Part shown: positions 9,178-18,988 of the stretch, in pieces
Position numbering within the stretch: position 1 is the first letter of the stretch
Layout: the number at the start of each line of letters is the position of its first letter
Assembly (NCBI GenBank): GCA_020024475.1
Contig: JAHHTS010000002.1
Location: 1 to 62,838 of the forward strand
Origin: Oscillospiraceae bacterium
GTDB lineage: Bacteria > Bacillota > Clostridia > Oscillospirales > Ruminococcaceae
Reading direction: 5' to 3'
Length of the DNA stretch: 62,838 nt
Notes under the pieces: model-generated
Told to the model about the DNA's origin: nothing
Databases searched by the model: none
What the model saw: the letters and a program-made list of their open reading frames with translations, nothing else
Translations under genes and position numbers: made by a program

Positions 9178-9300
9178 TATGCCCAAAAGCAGACGGCACA
9201 GACAAACTAATATGGTTAATGAAGAAAAATGAGAGGTCAAAGCGCCGAAGCGAGAGGCAAACACAAAAAAGAAAATTTCAAAATTATGGAGGAAAAAACT

Positions 9301-9513
9301 ATGGGATTTTTTACAAGTGCAGTAGGTGTATTACAAACATTGGTTATCGCATTGGGATCAGGACTTGGTATTTGGGGAGCAATCAACTTGCTTGAAGGAT
9401 ACGGAAATGACAATCCGGGTGCAAAGTCACAGGGTATGAAACAGCTTATGGCTGGCGGTGGTGTAGCTCTTATCGGTACAACCTTAGTACCTTTACTTGC
9501 AGGATTGTTCTAA
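9301..9513 (+). CDS. Maff2-family small membrane protein
   Basis: The 70-aa hydrophobic protein has two membrane helices (residues 6-27 and 51-69) around a Gly-rich loop: LEGYGNDNPGAKSQGMKQL, then AGGGVALIG. This is the Maff2 pattern, found next to the VirB6-like gene in Tn1549-type elements, where it may act as a pilin-like (VirB2-like) channel component. ATG 9301 follows ATGGAGGA. Confidence 0.88.
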   Translation: MGFFTSAVGVLQTLVIALGSGLGIWGAINLLEGYGNDNPGAKSQGMKQLMAGGGVALIGTTLVPLLAGLF

Positions 9514-9537
9514 TTTTAAGAAATGGAGGTATAGCAT

Positions 9538-10404
9538 TTGGATGGCATACTCGAACAGATAACGAATTGGCTCAAAGAAATGCTTGTGGGCGGAATCATG
9601 GATAATCTGTCGGGGATGTTTGATTCAGTCAACCAACAGGTTGGCGATATTGCGGAACAAGTGGGAATGACTCCGGAAAGCTTTTCACCCGGAGTCTTTT
9701 CCATGATTAGAAATGTATCGGAAACAGTCATTATCCCCATTGCTGGATTGATCCTCACATTCATCGCCTGTTATGAGCTGATACAGATGATTATAGACCA
9801 CAATAATCTCGCCAATTTTGAAACTTGGATATTTTTTAAGTGGATATTTAAAACATTCGTGGCGGTTATGTTGATAACCAACACATTCAATATTACGATG
9901 GCAATCTTTGATGTAGCACAGCACGTCATCAATGCCAGCGGAAGTCTAATATCGGGAGATACGGCAATAGATGCAAGTACCCTCGAAGCATTGGAAGAAA
10001 CGCTGATGGAAATGGATTTAGGACCGCTTCTTGGATTATATCTACAGTCCTTTATCGTACAGATAACCATGTCGATTCTATCAGTCCTTATTTTCGTCAT
10101 TGTCTATGGAAGAATGATTGAAATCTATTTAATGACAAGCCTTGCTCCGATTCCACTTTCAACATTTGGAAACAAAGAGCAAAGTCAGACAGGACAGAAT
10201 TATTTAAGGTCGCTGTTTGCATTAGGCTTTCAAGGTTTCCTCATTATGATATGCGTTGGAATTTATGCAGTGCTTATCAATGAGATGGCACTTTCAGACG
10301 ATGTGATTATGGCGATATGGGGCATTATGGGTTACACCGTACTTCTTTGCTTCACATTGTTTAAGACAGGAACACTGGCAAAAAGCATATTCCATGCTCA
10401 CTAA
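9538..10404 (+). CDS. VirB6/TrbL-like conjugal transfer membrane protein (CD1112 family)
   Basis: The 288-aa polytopic membrane protein has about five to six hydrophobic helices after an amphipathic N-terminus (ILEQITNWLKEML). The central YGRMIEIYLMTSLAPIPLS segment is conserved in VirB6/TrbL-like proteins of Gram-positive ICEs. It would form part of the inner-membrane translocation pore. The TTG start at 9538 is set by GGAGG at 9525-9529. Confidence 0.88.
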   Translation: MDGILEQITNWLKEMLVGGIMDNLSGMFDSVNQQVGDIAEQVGMTPESFSPGVFSMIRNVSETVIIPIAGLILTFIACYELIQMIIDHNNLANFETWIFFKWIFKTFVAVMLITNTFNITMAIFDVAQHVINASGSLISGDTAIDASTLEALEETLMEMDLGPLLGLYLQSFIVQITMSILSVLIFVIVYGRMIEIYLMTSLAPIPLSTFGNKEQSQTGQNYLRSLFALGFQGFLIMICVGIYAVLINEMALSDDVIMAIWGIMGYTVLLCFTLFKTGTLAKSIFHAH

Positions 10405-10422
10405 AACAGGAGGTGAAGAAAC

Positions 10423-10860
10423 TTGGCAGCATATATTCCGGTTCCTCGTGATTTGACACGAGTGAAATCAAAAGTATTTTTTAACTTAACAAAGAGGCAG
10501 TTGCTTTGTTTTGGGGCGGCAGCACTTATCGGAGTGCCTGTGTTCTTTCTTTTAAAGACAGGAGGTAATGTCAGTTTGGCGGTACTTGGCATGATGATTG
10601 TTATGCTCCCGTTATTCTTTCTTGCTATGTATGAAAAAGACGGTCTGCCCCTTGAAGTGATTGCAAAGCACTTTATTGAAAGTAAGTTTATTCGTCCAAA
10701 GGAAAGACCTTATCAGACGAATAACTACTATGCGTTGCTGATGAGACAAAATCAGCTAGAAAAGGAGGTCAACGAAATTGTTTTCAATTCTGAAAAAGAA
10801 AAAGCCAGAGGAAATCGTACTACCAAACACTCTGAGCAAAAAAGAACAAAAACAAATTAA
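10423..10860 (+). CDS. PrgI-family (VirB3-like) transfer protein
   Basis: The 145-aa protein begins with IPVPRDLTRVKSKVFFNLTKRQ, a PrgI hallmark (given as a region). Two adjacent membrane helices follow (residues 28-45 and 49-67), then a soluble tail. PrgI works with the VirB4-like ATPase encoded next. TTG start at 10423 behind GGAGGTG. Its last 83 bp overlap the virB4-like gene. Confidence 0.87.
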   Translation: MAAYIPVPRDLTRVKSKVFFNLTKRQLLCFGAAALIGVPVFFLLKTGGNVSLAVLGMMIVMLPLFFLAMYEKDGLPLEVIAKHFIESKFIRPKERPYQTNNYYALLMRQNQLEKEVNEIVFNSEKEKARGNRTTKHSEQKRTKTN

Positions 10861-13228
10861 AGAACTGATAAAGAAAGAAAAAAAAGATGATGGGATTCCT
10901 CGAACTGCTCAACAGTCTATTCCCTATCAGCGAATGTTTCCCGATGGGATTTGCAGAGTAAGGGATAACTATTACACGAAAACGGTGCAGTTTCAGGACA
11001 TCAATTATCAGCTTGCTCAAAAGGAAGATAAGACAGCCATCTTTGAGGAATGGTGCAGCTTCTTAAACTTCTTTGACAGTTCGGTTCACTTTGAAATCTC
11101 TTTTATGAATATGAGTACGGATGCAGAGGACTTTGAGAAAAATGTCCGTATTCCGCTTCAAAAAGATGAATTTAATCCGGTAAGAAATGAGTACAGTCAA
11201 ATGCTGAAATCACAGCTTGCCCAAGGCAATAACGGACTTACCAAAACAAAATATCTTACCTTTGGTATTGAAGCTGAATCTATGCGACAGGCCAAGCCGA
11301 GGCTTGAGCATATTCAGACGGATTTGCTAAATAATTTTAGAAGACTTGGTGTAGCTGCAAAACTTCTTAATGGTAAAGAAAGATTACAGCTTATGCATTC
11401 CATCTTCCACATGGGAGATTTAGAAAAGTTTCAGTTTGATTGGAACTATCTTGCACCGTCAGGCTTATCGACAAAGGATTTTATTGCACCGACTTCATTC
11501 TCTTTTCATGGAAACAGAATCTTTCAGATTGGAGAGCTTTATGGTGCAATGTCTTATTTATTCATTACAGCACCGGAGCTTAGTGACCAGCTTTTAAAGG
11601 ATTTTCTTGATATGGAGTCTTCGCAGATTGTAACTATGCACATTCAGTCAGTAGATCAGACTTCGGCAATCAAGAAAGTAAAGAGAACGATCACAGAACT
11701 TGACCGTTCTAAGATTGAGGAGCAGAAAAAGGCAGTACGCTCAGGATATGATATGGACATCATTCCATCAGACCTTGCCACTTATGGTAAAGACGCAAAG
11801 AAGCTTTTAACGGAGCTTCAAAGCCAAAATGAGCGTATGTTTTTGGTGACATTTCTTGTAATGAATACAGGAAAAACAAAACAGGAACTTGAAAACAATG
11901 TATTTCAGGCAAGTTCTATCGCTCAAAAGCATAGCTGCAATTTACGAAGATTAGACTACCAACAGGAAAATGCACTGATGAGCAGTCTGCCACTTGCCAA
12001 TAATCTAATTGAGATTGAAAGAGCATTAACTACTTCAAGCACAGCTATCTTTGTTCCGTTTACCACACAGGAACTTTTCCAGAATGGAAAAGAAGCTCTG
12101 TACTATGGACTGAACGCTCTTTCTAATAACCTCATCATGGTGGATAGAAAAAAATTAAAGAATCCGAATGGACTTATTTTAGGTACACCGGGTTCAGGTA
12201 AATCCTTTAGTGCAAAACGAGAAATTGCAAATGCTTTTCTTGTTACAGATGATGATATTATCGTCTGCGATCCAGAATCAGAGTACAGTGCGTTGGTGCA
12301 TAAATTTAAAGGACAGGTAGTAAAAATCAGTCCTTCAAGCACTCATTTCATCAATCCAATGGACATCAATGCCAACTATTCGGAGGAAGATAATCCTGTT
12401 GCATTAAAGGCAGACTTTATTCTTTCTCTTTGTGAACTGATTGTAGGTGGCAAAGATGGATTACAGCCGATTGAAAAGACGGTAATAGATAGATGTGTTC
12501 ATCATATCTATCAAAAGTATTTTGAAAATCCTGCTCCTGAGAATATGCCTTTACTAGAGGATTTATACAATGCACTACTCGAACAGGAAGAAAGGGAAGC
12601 ACATCATGTTGCGACTGCTCTTGAAATCTATGTCAAAGGTTCACTGAATCTCTTTAATCACAGAACTAATATCGACATCAATAACCGTCTAGTCTGTTAT
12701 GACATCAAGGAGCTTGGAAAACAGCTAAAGAAAATCGGAATGCTTGTTGTTCAAGACCAAGTTTGGGGACGAGTTACCACAAACCGTAATGCAGGAAAAG
12801 CAACACGCTACTATATGGACGAGTTCCATCTGCTTTTAAAAGAAGAACAGACAGCAGCTTATTCCGTAGAGATTTGGAAAAGATTCCGTAAATGGGGCGG
12901 TATTCCGACAGGTATCACGCAGAATGTAAAGGATCTGCTTTCCAGCCGAGAAGTTGAGAATATCTTTGAAAACTCTGATTTCATCTATATGCTCAATCAG
13001 GCTTCAGGCGATAGACAGATTTTAGCAAGCCAGCTTAACATTTCTCCACATCAGCTTTCTTATGTTACTCATTCCGGTGAGGGTGAAGGACTATTGTTTT
13101 ATGGAAATGTTATCTTGCCGTTTGTTGACAGGTTCCCAACAGACCTTGAACTGTACCGTATCATGACAACAAAATTATCTGAGGTATCGGAGGTGTCTGC
13201 TGATGAAGAAAAAGACAACAAGGCTTAG
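10778..13228 (+). CDS. VirB4-like secretion ATPase (CD1110 family)
   Basis: The 816-aa cytosolic ATPase powers the mating channel. Walker A GTPGSGKS is at residues 469-476 and a Walker B region YYMDEFHLLL lies near 680. The N-terminal half matches the CagE/TrbE/VirB domain. The TTG start at 10778 has AAAGGAGG upstream and lies inside the PrgI gene; the 3' end overlaps the C40 peptidase gene by 26 bp. Tight overlaps point to translational coupling. Confidence 0.93.
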   Translation: MFSILKKKKPEEIVLPNTLSKKEQKQIKELIKKEKKDDGIPRTAQQSIPYQRMFPDGICRVRDNYYTKTVQFQDINYQLAQKEDKTAIFEEWCSFLNFFDSSVHFEISFMNMSTDAEDFEKNVRIPLQKDEFNPVRNEYSQMLKSQLAQGNNGLTKTKYLTFGIEAESMRQAKPRLEHIQTDLLNNFRRLGVAAKLLNGKERLQLMHSIFHMGDLEKFQFDWNYLAPSGLSTKDFIAPTSFSFHGNRIFQIGELYGAMSYLFITAPELSDQLLKDFLDMESSQIVTMHIQSVDQTSAIKKVKRTITELDRSKIEEQKKAVRSGYDMDIIPSDLATYGKDAKKLLTELQSQNERMFLVTFLVMNTGKTKQELENNVFQASSIAQKHSCNLRRLDYQQENALMSSLPLANNLIEIERALTTSSTAIFVPFTTQELFQNGKEALYYGLNALSNNLIMVDRKKLKNPNGLILGTPGSGKSFSAKREIANAFLVTDDDIIVCDPESEYSALVHKFKGQVVKISPSSTHFINPMDINANYSEEDNPVALKADFILSLCELIVGGKDGLQPIEKTVIDRCVHHIYQKYFENPAPENMPLLEDLYNALLEQEEREAHHVATALEIYVKGSLNLFNHRTNIDINNRLVCYDIKELGKQLKKIGMLVVQDQVWGRVTTNRNAGKATRYYMDEFHLLLKEEQTAAYSVEIWKRFRKWGGIPTGITQNVKDLLSSREVENIFENSDFIYMLNQASGDRQILASQLNISPHQLSYVTHSGEGEGLLFYGNVILPFVDRFPTDLELYRIMTTKLSEVSEVSADEEKDNKA

Positions 13229-14933
13229 ATTCACAGAAGAACTATCCGATGATAAAGTCAGTAAATCGCATAATAAGGCTGAAAAGTATGCGAATAAGTC
13301 GGATAAGGTGAAACGAAAGCTTCTTAGCGAAGAAGATAAGGTTACTACCCGTACTGAAAAACTTCGTTTTGGAAAGGCAGAAGTAGCAACCGAGGATATT
13401 AAAACTCATTCAAAGATAAATCGAGCTGTAAAGGGCGGTGCTGTTAATGCAGCAACTGCCACAGTTCGTAAAACGCTGGCTCAAAATGAAGATGAAAATA
13501 CAGGTGTGGAATCTATCAGACAAGGTGAACTTCTAACGGAATCTTCAGGCAGATATTTGGAACATTCTCATTATAGCAAGAAGATGAAAACTCAAAGTAA
13601 AGCACAGAAATTAGAAAGCAAAGCAGACAAAGCCAATATTGAAACACTTTATCAAAGGCAGAAAGCAGAAAATCCAAATACAGCTACGAATCCTTTTTCA
13701 AGATGGAAGCAAAAGCAGAACATCAAGAAAGAGTATGCAGCCGCAAAAGCCGGAAAGAATACTGCTTCGAGTTCAAAAGCTACAGCTGACGGAGCAAAAA
13801 AAGCAGGAAGCACCTCAAAGAAGATGGCAGATAAGGTGATTGATTTTGCAAAAAGTCATTCTCATGCGATTCTGTTTATCTTAGCCGGAGGACTACTGCT
13901 AATGATTCTAACCAGTGCTTTATCGTCATGCTCTGTTATGTTTCAAGGTGGTTCTAATGTAATTCTCGGTACTTCCTACACTGCAACAGATGAGGATATT
14001 ATCGGTGCAAACGATGATTACAAAGCTCTTGAAGCATCACTTCAAAGAAAAATCAATAACACCGAAAGCACGAATTCCGGATATGATGAATACAAGTACC
14101 ACCTTGATGAAATCAATCATAACCCCTATGAGCTGACCTCTTATCTAACAGTAAAATTTGAGGATTATACAAGAGCAGAAGTTCAAAGCACGATTAGAGA
14201 GCTGTTTGACAGACAATATGATTTGAGCTTGCGAGAAGAAATTCAGATTAAAACCCGAACAGAAACAAGGACAGGCACAAGAACAGTTACAGATCCGGAT
14301 ACAGGCAAAACTACAACAGAAACCTATGAGTATGAGGTGGAAGTGGAATACGAGTATCGTATTCTTCATGTAACCTTAAAAAATAAAGGACTTGGAGTGG
14401 TTATTTCCGGTATGGGAATGAGTGAAGATGAAATGGAGCGATATGCGGTGTTATTACAGACACAAGGCAATCGCTCTTATTTATTTGAAGATGACATCTA
14501 TGCCAATCCGGGCGGTGAATACACCGACTATGATATTCCGGGGGAAGCTTTAACCGATGAACGATTTGCAAGAATGATTCGTGAAGCTGAAAAGTATCTT
14601 GGTTATCCCTATGTTTGGGGTGGCTTTTCACCATCAACAAGTTTTGACTGTTCAGGATTTGTTTCGTGGGTTATCAATAACTGTGGAAATGGGTGGAGTG
14701 TTGGACGATTAACAGCAAATGGACTAATGAATATATGCGACATCATTCCAAAGAGTGAAGCGAAACCGGGAGATTTAATCTTCTTTCAAGGCACTTATGA
14801 CACAAGTGGTGCAAGTCATGTAGGAATCTATGTAGGAAACAGTATGATGATCCATTGCGGAAATCCAATTTCTTACGCTTCTATAGATGTACCTTATTGG
14901 CAACAGCACTTCTACTGCTTTGGAAGACTTTAG
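13203..14933 (+). CDS. C40 (NlpC/P60) cell-wall peptidase of the transfer apparatus (CD1108 family)
   Basis: The 576-aa protein has a long Lys/Ala-rich cytoplasmic N-terminus (1-215), one membrane helix near 220-240, a VirB8/lysozyme-position middle region, and a C-terminal NlpC/P60 domain (about 455-576). The catalytic Cys is C483 in FDCSGF, and the His is in ASHVGIYVG. It would open peptidoglycan for the mating channel. A classic lysozyme domain is not evident in this copy. ATG 13203. Confidence 0.9.
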   Translation: MKKKTTRLRFTEELSDDKVSKSHNKAEKYANKSDKVKRKLLSEEDKVTTRTEKLRFGKAEVATEDIKTHSKINRAVKGGAVNAATATVRKTLAQNEDENTGVESIRQGELLTESSGRYLEHSHYSKKMKTQSKAQKLESKADKANIETLYQRQKAENPNTATNPFSRWKQKQNIKKEYAAAKAGKNTASSSKATADGAKKAGSTSKKMADKVIDFAKSHSHAILFILAGGLLLMILTSALSSCSVMFQGGSNVILGTSYTATDEDIIGANDDYKALEASLQRKINNTESTNSGYDEYKYHLDEINHNPYELTSYLTVKFEDYTRAEVQSTIRELFDRQYDLSLREEIQIKTRTETRTGTRTVTDPDTGKTTTETYEYEVEVEYEYRILHVTLKNKGLGVVISGMGMSEDEMERYAVLLQTQGNRSYLFEDDIYANPGGEYTDYDIPGEALTDERFARMIREAEKYLGYPYVWGGFSPSTSFDCSGFVSWVINNCGNGWSVGRLTANGLMNICDIIPKSEAKPGDLIFFQGTYDTSGASHVGIYVGNSMMIHCGNPISYASIDVPYWQQHFYCFGRL

Positions 14934-14946
14934 AAAGGAGCATTTT

Positions 14947-15204
14947 ATGGCAAGTAAATTGGATAAAATCGGAGCAGACCTTAAGAAAGCTTTACAAAAG
15001 CGAGATGAATGGGATGCTCGTGCAAAAGAATTAGAAAAGAAATATCGTGAAACCGAAAATGCCATGATTCATGACATGGTTCACGCAGCAAACATTACAC
15101 CGGAACAGCTTGCAGAACTTATTAAGAAATCTTCTGTATCTGTACCGAATCCTAAGAATGAATTTAATGGAAACGATGAGGAGGAAATGAAAGATGAAGA
15201 TTAA
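14947..15204 (+). CDS. DUF4315-family protein
   Basis: The 85-aa, highly charged, mostly helical protein (DKIGADLKKALQKRDEWDAR, then ELEKKYRETENAMIHDMV) is a predicted coiled coil. DUF4315 proteins always lie between the C40 peptidase and DUF4366 genes in this family. AAAGGAG precedes ATG 14947. It overlaps the next gene by 11 bp. Confidence 0.87.
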   Translation: MASKLDKIGADLKKALQKRDEWDARAKELEKKYRETENAMIHDMVHAANITPEQLAELIKKSSVSVPNPKNEFNGNDEEEMKDED

Positions 15205-15886
15205 AAAAAGATGGGTTCTGCCATGCCTTACAGTAGCATTATGTACGCTGTTTATGATGCCAACTACAGTTTTTGCAAGTGGTGGCGAAGAAGCGCCAAA
15301 GGCAACTGTAACAGAAGAAAAGTCAAAGGAAGAAGAAGTCGAAAAAGACACAACGGGTCCAGCACTTACACCAGAAGGAAATCTTACTTTGGTTGATGAT
15401 GTGGGTCATACTTCTACCAAAGGTAAGCAGTTTGTAACGCTGGTATCTAAAAACGGGAACTATTTCTATCTGATTATTGATAGAGATGATAAAGGAAACA
15501 ATACTGTTCATTTCTTAAATCAAGTTGATGAAATGGACTTGATGGCGCTGATGAATGAAGAAGATGCTGAAAAGTTAAAAGCAGAACTCGCTCAAAAAGA
15601 AGAAGCAAGTAAACCGAAAGAAGAACCACCTGTAAAAGAAGAAGTGGAGATTGTAGAGGAAAAAGAAGAAAAACCTGTGAATTTGCTTCCATTTGTGGTG
15701 CTTGTAATTGTAATTGCTAGTGGTGGAATCTTTGCCTTTATCAAGTTTAAGGACAAGAAAAAGAAAGAAGAAACCAAGCCTGATCCAGACGCTAATTATA
15801 ACGAAGATGATTATGATGAGGATTATGACATCTTTGAACTTGAAGATGATGAAGAAGTAACTGAGGACGAGGAAGAACAGCAGTAA
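15194..15886 (+). CDS. DUF4366-family (CD1107) exported membrane protein
   Basis: The 230-aa protein has a signal peptide (KIKKRWVLPCLTVALCTLF, cut near VFASGG), a folded extracytoplasmic part (GKQFVTLVSKNGNYFYLIID), a Glu/Lys-rich linker, one membrane helix (about 163-182, LLPFVVLVIVIASGGIFAF) and a very acidic tail. It is a standard last gene of the Tn1549 transfer operon. ATG 15194 follows GAGGAGG. Confidence 0.88.
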   Translation: MKIKKRWVLPCLTVALCTLFMMPTTVFASGGEEAPKATVTEEKSKEEEVEKDTTGPALTPEGNLTLVDDVGHTSTKGKQFVTLVSKNGNYFYLIIDRDDKGNNTVHFLNQVDEMDLMALMNEEDAEKLKAELAQKEEASKPKEEPPVKEEVEIVEEKEEKPVNLLPFVVLVIVIASGGIFAFIKFKDKKKKEETKPDPDANYNEDDYDEDYDIFELEDDEEVTEDEEEQQ

Positions 15887-15949
15887 TAAAAAGGCAGTCG
15901 AAAGGCTGCCGATACATAGTTAGGTATAGAAATGTTTACAAATTTGCTG

Positions 15950-15955
15950 TATAAT
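15950..15955 (+). promoter_or_regulatory. Possible promoter (-10 TATAAT)
   Basis: TATAAT at 15950-15955 has the weak -35 match TAGAAA 17 bp upstream (15927-15932). It would serve the small ORF at 16117 and perhaps topB. A GGCAG/CTGCC hairpin just upstream at 15893-15910 lacks a T-run. Confidence 0.4.
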
Positions 15956-16116
15956 TAATGTAAATTTATATAAGGAAATATTTCTTTATTAGAGTGTATT
16001 GGCTTGCAGAGCAAGGGTTAGCGCCAAAGAGAGCATTTCTTGTTGTAATACCACTTATTATAATTTTTTTAATCGAACTATTAAAATATGTTTGTGATAG
16101 AAGAGGAGATAAGAAT

Positions 16117-16227
16117 ATGGGAAAAACGAAAAAGAAAGCTTTTGATGCACTAAATGTAACCTTGAATTGTATTATGAATTTAAGTGGGAATATAGCAGGA
16201 GGTGCTCTGCTAACCAATGCACTTTAG
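16117..16227 (+). CDS. Possible small peptide upstream of topB
   Basis: AGAGGAGAT precedes ATG 16117, giving a 36-aa basic-then-hydrophobic peptide (GKTKKKAFDALNVTL, then a Gly-rich end AGGALLTNAL). The same frame can be extended upstream to GTG 15994, adding a clear membrane helix (FLVVIPLIIIFLIELLKYV) and giving a 77-aa single-pass protein. That start has no good ribosome site. The rest of the 452-bp gap 15887-16338 holds only a weak hairpin near 16282-16303. No homologue is recognised. Confidence 0.35.
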   Translation: MGKTKKKAFDALNVTLNCIMNLSGNIAGGALLTNAL

Positions 16228-16338
16228 TAATTGTTTCATTAAAAACTAGTCTTAATCAGTGGAATTACATAGCAGTCTTGTACAAAGCGTATGAGGCTGC
16301 TTTTATATTTTCACCTAAAATGAAAGGAGACGAGGACA

Positions 16339-18408
16339 ATGAAATTAGTATTAGCGGAAAAACCTTCGGTTGCCCAGAGTATCGCAAAAGTTATCGGTGC
16401 AACAAAACGCTGTGACGGTTATCTTGAAGGTAATGGTTATGTGGTAAGCTGGTGCGTTGGTCATCTTGTAGAACTTGCAAATCCTGAAGGATACGATGAA
16501 AAGTATGGCAAATGGAAATATGAAGATTTACCGATTATTCCCGAAAGATGGAAGTATGAAGTATCAGCTTCAACAAGAAAACAATTTGGTATCTTAAAGA
16601 AACTGATGAAACGAGATGATGTAGAAAGTCTTGTCTGCGCAACAGACTCAGGACGTGAAGGGGAGCTTATTTTTCGTCTTGTGTATCATCAATGCGGTTG
16701 TAGAAAGCCATTTGAGAGACTTTGGATTTCATCAATGGAAGACAGTGTTATTAAGAAAGGATTTGATAACTTAGAACCATCAATTAAATATGATTCGTTA
16801 TACGAAGCTGCCTTATGTCGAGAGCGAGCCGATTGGATTGTCGGTATCAATGCTACTCGACTTTTTTCTTGCCTGTATAATCAAACATTAAATGTCGGTA
16901 GAGTAATGACACCTACGCTTGCAATGGCAGTTATGCGAGAAGCTTCTATCTCAGCTTTTAAACAGGAGCCATTCTATACAGTTGTATTGGACTTTGAAGA
17001 TTTCAACGCACAAAGCCAGCGCTTTAAAGGACTCCCAGAAGCAAAAGCGTTACAAAGTGCCTGTGAGAAAAACATTAACTGTCGTGTTACAAAAGCAGAA
17101 AAGAAAGAGAAAAAGGAAAACGCACCGGCACTTTATGATTTGACGAGTTTACAGAGAGATTCTAATAGAATCTTAGGCTTCACTGCACAGCAGACACTTG
17201 ATTATACCCAAAGTCTTTATGAAAAGAAGCTTGTCACCTATCCCCGTACTGACAGTCGATATTTAACGGAAGATATGGCAGAAATGATACCGGATTTAAT
17301 TGATGAGATTGAATCAGTATTTCAAAAGAAAGTGCCAAGTAATGTAAATATCATGCAAGTCATAGACGGTAAAAAAGTATCCGATCATCATGCAATTATC
17401 CCAACAAAAGAAGTTAAAAGGTATAACTTAGAAGAACTTCCTCAAGGTGAAAAGGCTGTACTTGAACTGATTTATACAAGGCTGTTTGTAAGTGTCAGTG
17501 AAGCTTATCGTTATGAAGAAACAGCTATTGAGCTTGAGTGTGGCGATTCAGTATTTAAGACGAAAGGAAAAACAGTGCTTGAAAATGGTTTTAAATCACT
17601 TATAGCAAATGATAAAGAGTCTAAAGAAGAAAACAGTAAATTTCCTATTCTTTCTGTAGGTGATGAATTAACAGTCGGTAGTGTTTCTATCAAAGAAGGT
17701 AAGACCTCTCCCCCACGCTCATTTACGGAAGATACGCTGCTTCAAGCGATGGAAAATGCTACAGCAGAAGAGTTGCCAAAAGAAGCTGAGCGAAAAGGGA
17801 TTGGTACACCTGCTACTCGTGCGGGAATTATTGAAAAGCTGGTACAAAAAGGATATTTGAAACGAAGCGGTAATACTAAGGCGAAAAACCTAATCCCAAC
17901 AGACAAAGGAGTTGCCTTAATAACTGTTATGCCGGAACAGATTCAATCTCCGACTATGACAGCTGATTGGGAAGAAAAACTATTAAAGATTGAGCATAAG
18001 GAATATCCATCGCAGTATTTTATGAATGAGATTGAAACGATGGTACAGGAATTAGTAAAGACTTATGAAGTCGTGAAAGGAGCAGAAGTAATTATGCCTA
18101 AGAATTATAAAGTCATTGGACATTGCCCTCATTGTGGCAATGAAGTAGTAGAAAGAGAAAAAGGTTGGTTTTGCAGTAATAGACAGTGCCGATTTGTACT
18201 TTGGAAAGATAATGCATTCTTTAATCATATCGGTAAAAAGCTTACAGGATATATTATAGATAAGCTTCTGCGAGATGGCAGAGCAAAGCTAAAAGATTGT
18301 AAATCCAAGAAAACCGGAAAGAGCTATAACGCAGATGTAGTTCTTGGTACGGAAATAGATGGAAAAGCAAAATTCCATTTGGAGTTTGATACAGGAGGTA
18401 AGAGATAA
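16339..18408 (+). CDS. topB: DNA topoisomerase III (type IA)
   Basis: The 689-aa enzyme has the TOPRIM start LVLAEKPSVAQSIAKVIGA and DSGREGELIFR, the catalytic tyrosine Y301 in TYPRTDSRY, and one C-terminal zinc-ribbon-like repeat (CPHCGNEVV, then CSNRQCRFVLW). It is a regular member of Tn1549-type ICEs and probably resolves strands during transfer replication. ATG 16339 follows GGAGACGAGG. The next gene starts 3 bp after its stop. Confidence 0.95.
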   Translation: MKLVLAEKPSVAQSIAKVIGATKRCDGYLEGNGYVVSWCVGHLVELANPEGYDEKYGKWKYEDLPIIPERWKYEVSASTRKQFGILKKLMKRDDVESLVCATDSGREGELIFRLVYHQCGCRKPFERLWISSMEDSVIKKGFDNLEPSIKYDSLYEAALCRERADWIVGINATRLFSCLYNQTLNVGRVMTPTLAMAVMREASISAFKQEPFYTVVLDFEDFNAQSQRFKGLPEAKALQSACEKNINCRVTKAEKKEKKENAPALYDLTSLQRDSNRILGFTAQQTLDYTQSLYEKKLVTYPRTDSRYLTEDMAEMIPDLIDEIESVFQKKVPSNVNIMQVIDGKKVSDHHAIIPTKEVKRYNLEELPQGEKAVLELIYTRLFVSVSEAYRYEETAIELECGDSVFKTKGKTVLENGFKSLIANDKESKEENSKFPILSVGDELTVGSVSIKEGKTSPPRSFTEDTLLQAMENATAEELPKEAERKGIGTPATRAGIIEKLVQKGYLKRSGNTKAKNLIPTDKGVALITVMPEQIQSPTMTADWEEKLLKIEHKEYPSQYFMNEIETMVQELVKTYEVVKGAEVIMPKNYKVIGHCPHCGNEVVEREKGWFCSNRQCRFVLWKDNAFFNHIGKKLTGYIIDKLLRDGRAKLKDCKSKKTGKSYNADVVLGTEIDGKAKFHLEFDTGGKR

Positions 18409-18411
18409 GCT

Positions 18412-18978
18412 ATGAGTAAAGAGATTCGTTTTATTAACAGCACTTATGATGATCTGTTTCGTATTCCTGACGGTGGAACAATTCAGATTGAGTTTCCAAA
18501 AGAAACGGTCATCAAGCCATGCAAATATGTAGATGATTATCATACAAAAATCGGCAGTGAAATCTTTCATATCTGTCAGTTTGCAGAAATGATGGAGCGT
18601 GTGGGGGCAAAGTATTCAAAAGAGCCTGAGATTATGGAAGAACAGATGGCTTGGCAAGTAGGAAGAAACCATTTTCTTACGTTACAGACCTGTGATGATG
18701 GTTGGGATTACACCCTATATGATAAAAACTTTAATGAAATTGATGGCGGTCAGCTTGATATGCCTGAGCTTTCAATGAATGAAGCAAGAAAAGAGATACT
18801 TTCAGATTTTAAGCTTGAAAAGAAAGATTTGATTGAGGTCGATTATGATGAGATTTTGGAAAAAGTAGATTTAATCGAAGAAAAGAGAATTCCATCGGTA
18901 CTTGAAAAATTAAATAGCCACAAGATGAATCTATCCGACAGTAAGAAAACGCTGCCGGATATTTTTGAAGAAAGATAG
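18412..18978 (+). CDS. Conserved ICE protein, large-polyvalent-protein-associated type
   Basis: The 188-aa soluble protein begins IRFINSTYDDLFRIPDGGTI. Such segments also occur inside giant mobile-element proteins. The C-terminus carries SVLEKLNSH, a short motif shared with the next gene and with the end of the giant helicase (SVLAELKRH), suggesting a shared docking peptide. AGGAGGT precedes ATG 18412. Function unknown. Confidence 0.75.
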   Translation: MSKEIRFINSTYDDLFRIPDGGTIQIEFPKETVIKPCKYVDDYHTKIGSEIFHICQFAEMMERVGAKYSKEPEIMEEQMAWQVGRNHFLTLQTCDDGWDYTLYDKNFNEIDGGQLDMPELSMNEARKEILSDFKLEKKDLIEVDYDEILEKVDLIEEKRIPSVLEKLNSHKMNLSDSKKTLPDIFEER

Positions 18979-18988
18979 GTGAATGTAA

